Shown piece by piece: positions 1 through 11,266 of a stretch of DNA of 64,000 bases (positions are counted from its first letter, which is position 1; each line of letters opens with the position of its first letter). The stretch spans positions 16,799,014 to 16,863,013 of the forward strand of contig CP141144.1 in NCBI GenBank assembly GCA_035235625.1, given 5' to 3'. A program made the position numbers and the translations under genes. Under the pieces are notes generated by a model. The model was not told the DNA's origin, did no database searches, and saw only the letters and a list, made by a program, of their open reading frames with translations. Source of the DNA: Saururus chinensis. Its lineage: Eukaryota > Streptophyta > Magnoliopsida > Piperales > Saururaceae.

Positions 1-924
1 TCCTAATCCTCCCCTTTCTTCTTTTTACTGTTTTTGGACAATTTCAAACCCTTTTCACTCTGTTCAAAAGCCCAACCTCACTAAATCATGTGTGTTCTAC
101 GCGTTGGGATGGTTATTCTGCCGAATTTCCCACTCAAAGGTTAATATCTTAGGGAGGAACTCTCTTTATTCTACGAGAGGATTTCTTTATATTCTCTGCG
201 TGTTATAAGTAGGTAGCTTTTAATTCAAATCATATGCCGAGATTTTGACTCGCCAAAGTTCTACTAAAGGTTTTTTTCTACTTTTTTTAAAAAGAAACTT
301 TATCTTTAAAAGCTTCTCCTCTTTTAAAAAATTTCTCCGAGTGTTGGGTAATTGTTCCCTTTGGATAGTTCTTGGTTTCTTGAAACTAAGGATTAAAATG
401 ATGATTTTGCATACTGCCAAATTTGGCTGTAGCGCGCACATGATTGGGATATCATGGAAAAATCCATTTCCTTCCTTCTCTCGTTGCCCCATGAGTGTCT
501 GGTATCGCGACATTATGTGACCGTGTTTTTAGACTTTTATCATTTTCTAAATGACTTTACAAGAAAGACGGCATAATATTTTGTTATGTGCACGAAGCAT
601 ATTTTTAGAACTTAACTAAACCTACTCAGTATGAATTTACTCACCCACCCTCAGATTTTGCAGGTATGTCACTTAAATCTGATGAAGTTGACGAAGAGCT
701 TTCTTAAATTACAATTTTTGTACTCTTTTTGTACTTTATGTAATATTTGTATTGACTGATGTATAAAAGCATGTTATGCCCAATTTTGAATATATTTATA
801 TAATACAAAGTGTATTATAATTACTTTTTTGGTACATGGTGATCCTTGGCATTATGAATTAAATTTCGTTACGTTTTCAAAAAAAATTATTTTATTTTCT
901 TTTGAAAATACGAGGAGTGTTACA
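1..924. repeat. LTR-like sequence, probably the end of an LTR retrotransposon cut by the window edge
   Basis: This stretch has no counterpart in the other repeat units. It ends at 914-924 with GAGGAGTGTTACA, the inverse of the TGTAACACTCC start common in plant LTRs. Immediately after it, unit-flank sequence resumes (TATTACACAATATTACG matches the region near 12645 and 30420). This suggests insertion of an LTR element, or a solo LTR, into the 3' flank of unit 0. Short open frames at 220-520 on both strands overlap each other and show no protein similarity I recognise. The other end of the element and the target duplication lie outside the window, so the class is an inference. Confidence 0.5.
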
Positions 925-2606
925 TATTACACAATATTACGCTTCTTGATAACATGATAATTTAAATAGTCATGTTGATGGAAACATGATACTGATATTC
1001 TTGCATAACTATTGATGCGATACGTGAATGTGATATCTCACATATTCGTGTTAGCATACAAATGATAACACTACTTTTATAAAAATTGTCCCATCAATGT
1101 TAAGATATAATTTATAGGCATGTAATTGAATACACAATGGTGATTAGTTAAATCACATATTCGTTAACAAGTTAAGACTTATTGTAGATTGGGAGAACTT
1201 GGTGAGTTTAACTCAACAAATCCACATCAAACATTGTTCAACATTACAATGTCTACAAAACTTGATATAGAAGGCATGCACACTAGATTTCAAGAAATGT
1301 CTATAACAATGAGTGGGTTAAAGACTTTATGTTAGAGTGATAGCTATGATCATGTAACACCTCAGGCCCTAGAAGCCTTAAATTCAACAGCCAAACCTGA
1401 CCCGATGGTTCAAAAATATCATAATAAATTCTTCTTCTTCTTGGAGCATCTTCTGTGTGCTAGATTTGTAATATTCCTCTGGCATTATAGAGCTTCAAAG
1501 CTTCACTGCACACTCATTATAATAAAATTATAATTTATTATTGATCGGATTGGGCCAACATTATCGTAACGTTGATTGCCTATGTACTTATTAGAAAATA
1601 TCTCTTATGTTATTCCTATAAGATCATGTACCAACATATTTCTTCCTAGTGGCTACTTCATCTTCATACATCATAAAATTAGATATTTCATTTAGGCGTC
1701 GTTTGGATGACGCTTTGTGTCATTTGGAAAGCTACTTTTGGTTAAAATCACTTTTTTGAAAAATAAAGTCAAACCAGGTTACATTTGGATATACATTATA
1801 GAAAATCAGCTTTGCAAAAAAAGTTCTTAAAATCTTATTTGGGTAGTCATTGTATTACATATCATCTTCGTTATGAAAAATATATGTTTTGTCCTTAAAT
1901 AATTAGAGGAAAAGGAGTTGGGTAGATGAGGGTGGTCTTCAATGGCAGACGAGGGTGGTCATTAGTGGCAGATGATGGTGGTCATGGTGGGAGAAGAAGA
2001 AGAATATTTTACTAGAGTGGAGAAAGCGAAGGGAGTTAGCACAGGATAGGAGAAAAAAATGTGTGAAGGCGGTCATGGTGAGAGGAAAAGGGGGGAGGTG
2101 GTTTTACTATTATAAAAAGGAAAAAATACAAAAGTATTATAGCAAGAGAGAAGAGAAGGGTAAAAATGTCAACTTATAATAGTTTTACCTTTTCTTTTAT
2201 GCTTTTAGTCTAACGCTCCTCAGGATGATAGTTATGCAAAAAGCGGTTAAAAAAGAAAAGTGAGTCAAAAATGGGGTTAAAGGCGTTTTTGAAACAAAAC
2301 AAGGCTTTTGATCTAAATTGCCTAACCAAACAATATTTATATAAAAAACAATAAAAAGTGGATAAAAGCAGTTGTAATGACGCTTTACTTAGAATCTGAT
2401 AAATCATTCCTTTATACAATCACATAAATCATTCTTTCATAGGATTGAATAATCATTCTGTATAAAGTACGACAAATCTACTAATCAAAGGATCTAATAG
2501 ATCCTTCTTTCATAGCATCTAGTAACTCAATCATCTAGAGAATCTAATAAATCATTCAAAGTCAAACATCACATTCTCTCACAAAATCAAATAAATCAAT
2601 CATTCA
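925..2606. repeat. 3' flank of a preceding OMT unit (unit 0), gene itself outside the window
   Basis: This segment aligns by eye with 12650-14440 downstream of OMT1 and with the matching stretches downstream of OMT2 and OMT4, starting at CTTCTTGATAACATGATAA. It shows that at least one more OMT-type unit lies to the left. It holds no supported gene. It contains a TIR element (1696-2383) and a short ATAAATCATTC-type minisatellite (2384-2606). It ends at about 2606, where the flank jumps into the chimeric LTR element. The CACTA element expected at this point is missing. Confidence 0.75.
1696..2383. mobile_element. Non-autonomous TIR element (MITE-like), unit 0 copy with decayed right end
   Basis: The left end reads GCGTCGTTTGGATGACGC. 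In sister copies (13412-14210 and 61453-62162) the right end is the inverse, CATCATCCAAACGACGC, giving terminal inverted repeats of roughly 20 bp. In this copy the right end is degraded to TGTAATGACGC. There is no coding capacity. The termini resemble hAT-like plant MITEs, but no clean 8-bp target duplication is visible, so the superfamily is left open. Confidence 0.55.
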
Positions 2607-5600
2607 GATGATCTATGAAGACAAGCTTTATATTCAGATGCAACCATTTGTTTGTTGGGCTTGTCCGAGCGAGATGGATAAGTATATGTGGAGTGTGTGT
2701 GTAACATATTAGAAAAAAAGTTATATGTAGAGTGTGGTTACCCTATTGAATATTTATACGTTAAGCTGATGGAATTGGATTGTCCTTGCTTTTCTTAATC
2801 CTCTTTTATCATAAAATCTTATGCATGTTGTACTTTGAATTGATTTAAATTTTTATGGTGTCATTACTCATTGATTATGGCTCTATATTCAATCATATTG
2901 TTTAATGTCTTATTATGTTTTAAAATAAATATTATAATAATATATTATTAATTATAACATTTTTTATGTGTATCAAAGGGTTCACACATGTTTCGGTATA
3001 TACCAAACATATCATCAACAAGTATTCGTATCCATAGCCATCGATATTCTTATCCATATTAATACGGCCTTCAATGGCCACGAGGTGCAGTAGCACTTGG
3101 TTGTAGCTCTGATTTAGGTTTGAAGCTAGTATGAGGGGATGTGATTCGTCAAAACAAGATACCTTTGATATTTTAAAAATTATATGTACTTTTTTATTGT
3201 TAATTAATTATTAATAATTTTTTTAAATAGATAAAAGTAACCTTATTTACTTAACTTTGAAGGGGTCATAGGGGGCCTTAACATATAGAGAATGTGGCAA
3301 AATTATATCCCGTTTACACCTATTCCCTGACCACCCCCCAATCAATCTTAGTCTTCTTAACGGTTAACTGAATAAAAATATTTTTTTTATTTAAAAACAT
3401 ATTAATAATTTATTAACATTAGAAAATATAAATATTTTTTAAAATATTAAAAAATAAGTATTATTTTACTAAAAATTAAAGGGTGTAAATATAAATATAT
3501 TTTTTACTCCATGCTAAGATAGTAGATAAACAGAAATCAAAAATTATTGCTAGCCTCGGAGAAGACAAACAGCTACACCCGATATGTAACACATATATTA
3601 TCCGTCGTTCCCTTTACAAAGTCCTCTTTCTTTCTCGTCTCCCCATGAGGCATGATCACTCCTCTTTTGACCTTTTCCCCCTTCAATGTAAACGCTGTCG
3701 ACAATCCCCCTGATGCTTCTCCCGTTCTGAAACTACAATCAAATTAGTAGCTCAATGGTTACCAAACAGCACTTTTATGTGGGTAGTAGCTCAGTTTTGT
3801 ATTTTTCATAGTGCTCATAATGTGTGATCCAATTTTTCCCAAGCCAAGGAACCACCTTTGGTTACATGATACTGCATAAACTTCCTCTCTTCCACATAAA
3901 TTTAAATTTAATTTTAAAATAAATTTAAATAGACTTGTTTATTTTGCATAGAGAGAGTAGATAGATAGAGTAATGCTAGGATCTTGTATTTTCTCATCCT
4001 CTTTTACTACTTTTATAAAAGTAATTCCTCTGTTTCACATTAATAATTTTATATAATTTTTTAAAATCAATTTATTTTAAAAAATTAAATAAAACTATCA
4101 ATATAAAACAAAGAGTGTATAAATCCGATCAAAGGACAAGGAGTGCGGCAGCAAAGCCCTGAGATTGTTTGACACAACGTATCACAAAGTGTAACAAGTC
4201 AAGTGTCTGAAAGTGCAACAGGTAAGAGTGTGTCCAAAGATGTAAGTTATGTAACAATTTGTCTTTGTCATTCTGTGTACCGTATCTTTGTATGCATGTA
4301 GAGTAGCATTAGCGTATTGTCTCACTGAAGCCAGTAGCTTGTGCAAATCAATAAGATGAATGAATAATGTTGCTCTAAATCACACTTTCTTCAGAGACGT
4401 GGCCGGCTTTCACGCCACTTTTTTTGACTGTTCATGATCATTTCCCATAATTTTGGGGTTTGGCCAAAAAAAAAACATCATTTCATAGCATTGAGACTAA
4501 TTAACTTTTAAAAAAAATTGCTAATTAATGGTTGAGAGTTGAGACTAACCAACTAATATCTTAATACATGTTCAAACTTAGTAAGCATTCGCACTTTATA
4601 TTAATTGATCCTAATTAGAGGTACCCGGTACAGAAAATACTATTTAGCACCCTGTCCAAAATTCACTAGAACTGAAAGCACACATATATACAGATTAGTA
4701 AGTGATAAAAGCTGGCCTATAATAATATTTGGAAGATCGAGTTTACCGAAGAATGTCGCACCAACCAGCTCATCCAAAAGCTCCTCAATCACAGGAATGA
4801 GTTACTTTCAAGGCCCAATAATCGACACAGAACCGCCAAATGTAATCCTTCATACAAACCAGCAACATAGGGGAGGAGAAGGAGTTTGTATTAGGGCGGA
4901 TGATACCTCACTGAAGCATGTCGGCGATGAGGTGCTCTAGCTCCGCCTTCTAAATGTGAGGATAATGATAGGGGCGGACATTGGCTGGAGATGCCCCAAG
5001 AATGATAGCGATGTGGTGGTCGTGAAGCCGCACTAGTGGGAGGCCCTTCAGATCAGCAAACACATCTCTATGTTCTGCCGATAAAGCAAGAAGATCTAGA
5101 GGCAGCTCCTCTTGATGCACCTCGACCGCTGCCTGTTGTTGTAGGAGTAACCCTTGGGGTGCGAAACAAAAGAAAGAACTCGCTGATTGGGCTGATAGAA
5201 AGGTGCCCGGATGAGAGTCGTGAAGGCGAACCTACTGTCTCTGAATCTCGAAGTCCATAACAATTTCTCTGAAGTTCCCGACCACGTCCTCCAGCTCTTG
5301 TAGCCACTGAACCCCTAACACCACATCCACCCTCTTCGCGGGTAGCAAGAAGAGGTCGATGATGAAGGTGTGGCCTTGGATGGAGAGGGCAGCCTGATCA
5401 TAAACCTCCTAAGATGCTTCCCATCACAGATCAAAACATCGAAGGGCTTCGAATTTGACACAAAGCAGCCTAGTCTTTGAGCCACCTTGTCATTGATGAA
5501 GTTGTGGGAGGAACCGCTATCAATCAAGATGGCTACTTTCAACCACTTAAGGTGGCCTTGGACCAGCATCGTACGAGGAGTAAATTCCTCCGAGAAGGCA

Positions 5601-7068
5601 TGGACAAAGATCTCGGGCAGCATGTCGTCGTAGTGGGAAGAGGCAGCCCTGTCAACCACATCCTCTTCCTCGTTGAACTCTTCCACGAGGAAGCTACCTT
5701 TGATGGAACAACGATGCCCTGGAACGAACTTTTCATCACAACGGAAGCAAAGCCCCTTGGACTGACGTTCATCCATTTGCGCGGGTGTGAGACAACGGAC
5801 AATCTGGCCTAACAAAGGGTGTTGTTGGCCAGGCCGGCCTTGCACTGAGTTCTTGGCAGGAGAGGGAAAGGGACTAGCGCTGACAATAAAACTCGGGAAG
5901 GGCCAACTTCTCTTCCTCAATGTGTGCATGCCGTACAACATCCCGCATACTAGAGCATGGAAAATAACGCATCTCCTCAGATATCTCCGGTTTGAGACCC
6001 CTCCTAAACGTCCTAACCAAGGTTGCCACCTGCTAATCGGAAAGGCGGTTGAGCACCTTCATGAACTCTGTGCAATAGGCCTAGATGGTGGTGGTTTGGC
6101 ACAGGGAGGAAAGCATCTCGTTGAAGTCCTGGAACTCATTGGGGCCAAATTGGATGCACAACTCGTCAAAGAAGGTAGCCTAAGTGGGGTAACGCACCTC
6201 CTTCTTGAAACTCTGGAACCAAACTAATGTGTCACTGTCCAGGTCAAATGCGGCTATGCACAGCCGTTCAACCTCGTAGTGCATTCCCTAGTAGGCAAAA
6301 AACTTCTCAGCCTTATACAACCACTCCGCTGGGTCGTCATCCTCATTGTAGCGTGGGAACTGCCGGCGGGCCAAATGAGGCTCAACTCCTCCTCGTGGTC
6401 CTCTGTGAGGCCCTGGGTCCTCCTTCCAATCGTCCTCCATCTCTTGAAATATGTTTCTAGGTGGTGGCATCATTGGAGGCATTTTCCCAAACACTTGGCG
6501 TGCCTTGTATCTCCCAAGCCTGGCGCCTCCCTTAACGGCTTGATCGACTGTGCCAAAGTGCGCAGGGCCTATGGGAACACGTGCATCCTTGTCTGTCATT
6601 TCTTGATGGTTAGGACAACCCAATTTGGGGGCCTTGGATGGCTCCCCCTTCTCCATCGAGGCTGGCTGCAGTCTGGCCAACAGGGGCGCTGTGCGTTCTG
6701 CCTGTAGCTGAGACATGGCCATGGTTAAAGAGGTGATTTGATCCACGAGCTGCGCTATGGTAAAACGTTGTTGGTCTCTGGAGCAGTCTTTAGGCTGTTT
6801 TCCAAGGTCGTGGTCTTCTTCTCAGACTGAACTTCTGGGGCCACGGAGGGTTGCTTGCCTCACACCATAGCTGGGGATCGTGAAGTCTCTCATACCAATG
6901 TTGTGCCCGATGTAAGCACAAACAGTACCTCAAACTCTCACGTAAGAAATGGGAGAAAGGAAGAAGAAAGGGAAGGAAATCAAAGTAGTTTCAATTGCAT
7001 AACCATGACCAAGGAAGGGGACAGCCCATATAGGGACTCACGCCCCTCACTCTTAGGGAGTCGCGCCA
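2607..7068 (-). mobile_element. Chimeric LTR-retroelement derivative, copy 1 (left end deleted)
   Basis: This is homologous along its length to the fuller copy at 36859-41384. It has two parts. The first, 2607-4736, is about 2.1 kb of AT-rich, non-coding sequence of unknown origin. The second, 4737-7068, is the 5' end of a Ty3/gypsy element in minus orientation: LTR of about 167 bp (6902-7068), a primer-binding site like the initiator-tRNA type (6886-6897), then gag, protease and the start of reverse transcriptase. The left end is a deletion junction: unit 0 flank is joined through the shared bases TGATCTA, so about 50 bp of the element seen in copy 2 are missing. Confidence 0.7.
4737..6868 (-). 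pseudogene. Ty3/gypsy gag-protease-partial reverse transcriptase, degraded
   Basis: On the minus strand the order is gag start (ATG at 6868-6866, followed at codon 3 by a TGA), a gag segment with the typical EWLYKAEKFF core (about 6290-6360), a second gag segment ending in LALPEFYCQ (about 5880), a zinc knuckle CFRCDEKFVPGHRC (about 5730), an aspartic protease core ILIDSGSSHNFI (about 5510), and the start of reverse transcriptase with [11 protein letters not shown] (about 4830) and FFGKLDL (about 4740). A stop after KFFAY at 6288 and frame changes between segments make it non-functional. Homology stops just after KLDL, so integrase, RNase H and most of reverse transcriptase are absent. Plus-strand frames here are shadows. 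Confidence 0.85.
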
Positions 7069-9470
7069 GTTAGTAGGCTCGTCTATCCCGTGGGCCACTA
7101 ACTGGTCCAATACAAATATTCATCCTATTACATAAGCAAATACTAAGTAAATATGAAAGAAAGTAGCCTATTGTAATGCAATAAAAGACAAATAGAAAGC
7201 TCGGGTAAAAGTGCACAACACCACATCTAAGAGAAGGACAAACAAACCTATGATACTCTCTTTTAAGTCCCCAACTACTTAAATTAAACAAAATGGACCT
7301 ATTAATATTGATCAAACTTTTTTATAAGCTATTAATTTAAGAGTGAGGGAGTAAATATTGTATATTAAAAAATCAGGGGCGTGGCACCCCCTCACTCTTT
7401 TAGATGTTGGTTCATGCTTATAATCATCTCCTTAATTTAGACAAAATTAGCGGAGAGGCATAAAAACGCTTAGAAAGCGGCTATCCCCCCCCCCCCAATA
7501 CTTTACACACCCCAAAAAAATTTAAATAATTTACAAGATACCTCCCATCCATCACTATTCATTTTAATTTTATTTCTGCTCTTTCAATGCCTCATTCCCA
7601 ATCTTCCCCTTTAGTGTGAGCTCCTTTATCTCCCCCGTCGCTTGTAGATCTTCTTTCTTGACTATTTTCCATCTTCCCCTCCCTTGTGGCTCATTTTTCA
7701 TAAGTTTTTTTTCCTTTCCCCCTTACTAAGCTGCTTATCTGAAAAACTTCTAAATGATTTCTAGAGGTAGGTAGCCACCATTAAGATATGCAGAATTTGA
7801 CAAGGAACTATGGTCTTCATTCAAATAAGTTTAATTTGACGGATGGTAACCCCCGCCATGAAACCTTCAAAAAAATTTTAAACTTATGGATGGTTTCTGG
7901 AGGGGAGAGGTCGCCACCACAATATGCAAACATTGACGGAGACCTTTATTCTCCATATCATGTAGTTTTAGTTGTCAAGGGGTACCCCCGCCACAAAACT
8001 TAAAAACATATGGAAAACTTCTGGCAGGAGGTGGTCACCGTCACAATATGTAGACTTTGATGAGGACTTAAGGCCTTCGTCCAAATTGATTTTATTTGAT
8101 GGAGGGTACCACCCACCAAAAAACCTCCAAAAATTATAAAAGAAGTCTATTTATAAAGGGGTGTGGGCGGTACTGAGTTGTAAAAAAAATGGTTGTTATT
8201 TTTCTGTGGTGGGGGGCTCTAAGCATCTTTTGGGGGGGGAATAGACGTGTTCATAAGTTTAATAGATGCAATATCTGCAAGTCTGATATGGAAAGTTTAT
8301 ACTACATTTTCCATAATCGAATGTTGTTACTCCAAGTTTGTTATGTCTTCCATTTTTAGACTTTTCAGGGTGGATATTTTTTAATGCCATGCTCCTCAGT
8401 CTCTTAACCGTGTTATTTTCCTCAGCAAAAAATATCATGAAGGTATTCTTCTCAAACTCTTTTTCAATTGTGCAGTTTACAACATATGAATGGAATGAAA
8501 CAACCATATATCCTTATGAATAAAAATCTCCATAAGAGAAGTCTATTTATGGAGTGTGAGATTTTAGTTAAAGCTTATGTTTTGTGCCGAATTTCAACTT
8601 CTGAAATATCTAGCAATTTCCATTTGTCTTCGAAAGATGACATCTTTAATTTTTTTTTTATTAGTTTCTAATAGATTCATTTGTATTCTCTCTGTTAGCC
8701 ACTTTCGATTAATAGATGGGTCAAACCCAATTTTACAGGTAAAAAAAATAGTTAATGGGATGAGTGATAAAAAAGAAGGGTTGGAAAATAGGTGTTGTCT
8801 AGCTTCAAGTGAATATTTCCATTTCTACACAAAGATGGACTTGTCTAAGTGATATGCACTCTAAGATCCACATAATCATCATCTTATGCACACATTGCCT
8901 TAATCTGGAGAGACAGAAAATATCTGCTAGAGAAGTCGGCCGTATACACGGTGACTTGCTTGGCATCATATAGCCTTAGTCTTCTTTGAGATACTAATTA
9001 TATAAACTCCCATGACCAATAAAAAGAGGGACGCTGATATTTCCGTATTCCACCTTCTTTTGCACTAAAATCCTATTTTACCCTTTAATTCGATAGAGAA
9101 AGGTGCATTTTGCCTAACAATAAACTTCTTACTTTGAAAAAAGGGGATCTATTTTTTTTACTCCAACTAAAGTTTGGAGTAAGGTTTTAGTATAGAGAAA
9201 AGGAAGTAGGAATATTATTTTCCTAATATGCTATGGAATTTGACTAAAGGCATCATTAATTTTGGGACCAGGAAACACATGCTTGTTAATTGAAGTAATA
9301 ATCCAATTCTTTACAGGAAGCACGCAAAAAAGGTTTGATTCACTCAATCTGTACAGCTACTGTAGTTCCCCATTCAATAATATTGATGCAGTATTGCTCG
9401 AAGGAGTAATCCTGTCTTCCCCATAATACGCCTGAACTAGATCGACCTTCATGTTATAGTTCACTTCGTG
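7069..9470. repeat. Upstream region of unit 1 (type A), no gene
   Basis: The same sequence precedes every OMT copy (18396-, 41385-, 47129- and 56799-), so it is part of the amplified unit. It starts at the AGTTA insertion site of the chimeric LTR element. It contains a poly-C run (about 7486-7497), a C/T-rich stretch (7600-7720) and a three-copy diverged tandem repeat of about 120 bp (7755-8140). Short open frames are not conserved between units as proteins. I see no gene. Confidence 0.7.
7755..8140. repeat. Three diverged tandem copies of a ~120-bp repeat
   Basis: Three consecutive blocks begin near 7755, 7890 and 8010. Each follows the pattern TTTCTGG-rich start, then GAGGTCACCAC, CAATATGCAAAC, TTGACGGGGAC, a GGGGGTACCCCC core and CCGCCACGAAACCT. 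They are diverged from each other but keep the same order in each unit (about 19070-19440, 42070-42450, 47805-48170 and 57525-57895). Function unknown. Confidence 0.6.
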
Positions 9471-9513
9471 TATAAATACAACCTCAAGGGACACCAACAG
9501 CCATTTTCACGTG
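9471..9513 (+). promoter_or_regulatory. Candidate OMT1 promoter: TATA box and G-box
   Basis: TATAAATA lies at 9471-9478 and a palindromic G-box CACGTG at 9508-9513. Equivalent TATA/G-box pairs sit upstream of OMT2 (21796-21837), OMT3 (49554-49595) and OMT4 (58855-58897), always about 30 bp apart. The OMT ATG is about 630 bp downstream, so this promoter would need a long leader. A closer TATA-like GATATAAAATAG at about 9819 is the alternative. The G-box could also be part of the transcribed leader. The sites are seen directly; their use is inference. Confidence 0.4.
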
Positions 9514-10103
9514 ACTCCAAGCAATATTTAACAGAAGGAAGCCATGATTATTAATGTGGAGGAAAGCTCCAAGAAGCTCTTAAACATATACCATGGCTAC
9601 ATTTTACGTGAATGTGGAGGACTGAAGCATCACAGAAAAATAAAAATGGAACAGAAGACGATCCAAATTGATTATATAGATGTGAACATTATATTGATAA
9701 ACATTTAGGCTGCACTATGATGCTTCTTTATGAATGTCAATATTTTAAAGCAACAATTCAGACGGTGTTTAACTTTTTCTGAAGTATTCCATTTTTGGGC
9801 ATTCCAATATTCTATTGATATAAAATAGAAAGCGCTACCCACGTTCTAAATTCCCTCCCATAAAAAAAGTGACAAAACGTGTACATTATATTAAAAATTC
9901 GTTTATCTTCTCAACTACCATAAATGAACTGTTCAGAGCGACGAAGCATCCTAAAAACAAAAACTGCCCATTCTCGCACATTTTCCATGATGCAACATCA
10001 GAAGAATGTCAATATATGGTCTATCACTAGTGCATCCTCTACCACTCCATCAGGAATTCTGCAATCCCAAGTTGCAAGCTTGATACTAAGTAGAGAGAAA
10101 AAA

Positions 10104-11266
10104 ATGGTGACCACTACTGAGGCAGAGAAGATGTCCAGCGAGCTCTCTCTGGCCCATACCAACCTGCTAAACATTCAATTTGGCTTTGTCAACTCAATGG
10201 CCATCAGGTGTGCCATTCAGCTGGGCATACCCGACATCATCCACTCCCATGGCTCAGTTCCCATGTCCCTAGCCGACCTTGCAGGTGCAATCCCTATATC
10301 CGAGGCCAAGGCCTCCCACCTCGGCCGCCTCATGCGCCTGCTGGTCCACTTGGGCATTTTTGCCTCAAAGGACTCTTGCGGCGAGCCTGGATACCTCCTC
10401 ACACCCACCTCGACTCTTCTTCTTGCGAATGACTGCAAAAACAACTGCGTCACGCCCTATTCACGAATGGTGCTGGACCCCTACCTGGTGAGCCCTTGCT
10501 TTTACTACAGTGACTGGTTCAAGATGGAGGGCTCTATGCCCTTCGAGCTCTGCCATGCGGGCAGCATGTGGGAGGTGTCAGCCAAAAGCCCTGAGTTCAA
10601 CAAAGGCTTCAATGCGGCCATGGCTAGCGACAGCCAGTTCTTAATGAGCGCCATTGTTAAACAGTGTCCTCATGCGTTCCAAGGCTTGCAGTCCCTGATC
10701 GATGTTGGGGGCGGGATTGGGGGCTCCGCTAGGACCATCGCAAAGGAGTTTCCTCACCTGAATGTATCAGTGCTAGATCTTCCCCATGTGGCTGCAGAGA
10801 TGCCCAAAGAATCCGGAGTGGAAGTCATAGGGGGAGACATGTTCAAGCACATTCCACATACAGATGCAATGTTTCTTAAGGTTGGTGCAGTTTATTTCTT
10901 GACGATACCTGTCATCTAACTACTGTAGATGTTTGATTAATTAATGGTTATGGCATTGTGCAGTGGATTCTTCATGACTGGAATGACGAGGAGTGCGTAC
11001 AGATTCTACGCAAATGCAAGGAGGCGGTGCCATGCAAAGAGGAAGGAGGGAAGGTGATCATAGTAGAAGCGGTGGTGAACTCCAAACCCGAAGACCACAA
11101 GTATACACAGGCTGAGTACTGCGCAGATGTGATGATGATGGCACTGACTACAGGGTGGGAGAGGGATGAGCAGGAGTGGAGCAAAATTTTCAAAGACGCT
11201 GGCTTTAAGGACTACAAGATCACACCTGGCTTAGGTGTTAGGTCATTGATTGAGCTTTATCACTAA
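10104..11266 (+). CDS. OMT1: plant SAM-dependent O-methyltransferase, COMT-like family, intact, two exons
   Basis: The product should transfer a methyl group from S-adenosylmethionine to a phenolic hydroxyl of a small molecule, acting as a cytosolic dimer. Exon 1 is 10104-10880, the intron 10881-10963 (GT-AG, 83 bp), exon 2 10964-11266; the total is 359 residues, normal for the family. The N-terminal dimerisation part (about 1-110) contains CAIQLGIPDIIHSHG, typical of the resveratrol di-OMT/flavonoid/6-OMT-like group. The SAM site is LIDVGGGIGG at 198-207, followed by LDLPHV (224-229) and GGDMF (243-247). The catalytic histidine is H263 in WILHDW, with likely partners E294 and E325. I chose 10104 because its context (A at -3, G at +4) is good and it gives family length; an in-frame ATG at 9924 would add 60 residues. 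It is the only type-A copy that is intact. Substrate is unknown. Confidence 0.88.

Noticed and set aside
245..520. Overlapping ~90-codon frames on both strands at the left end
   Set aside because: No conserved domain, in likely LTR sequence, and only present once in the window.
4605..6707. Plus-strand open frames over the gypsy remnant (also 38930-41450)
   Set aside because: The minus strand carries recognisable gag, protease and reverse transcriptase motifs in order; the plus-strand frames have none.
10208..11193. Additional open frames on both strands inside each OMT exon
   Set aside because: Alternative-frame shadows of the real OMT coding sequence; identical reason in all four OMT copies.
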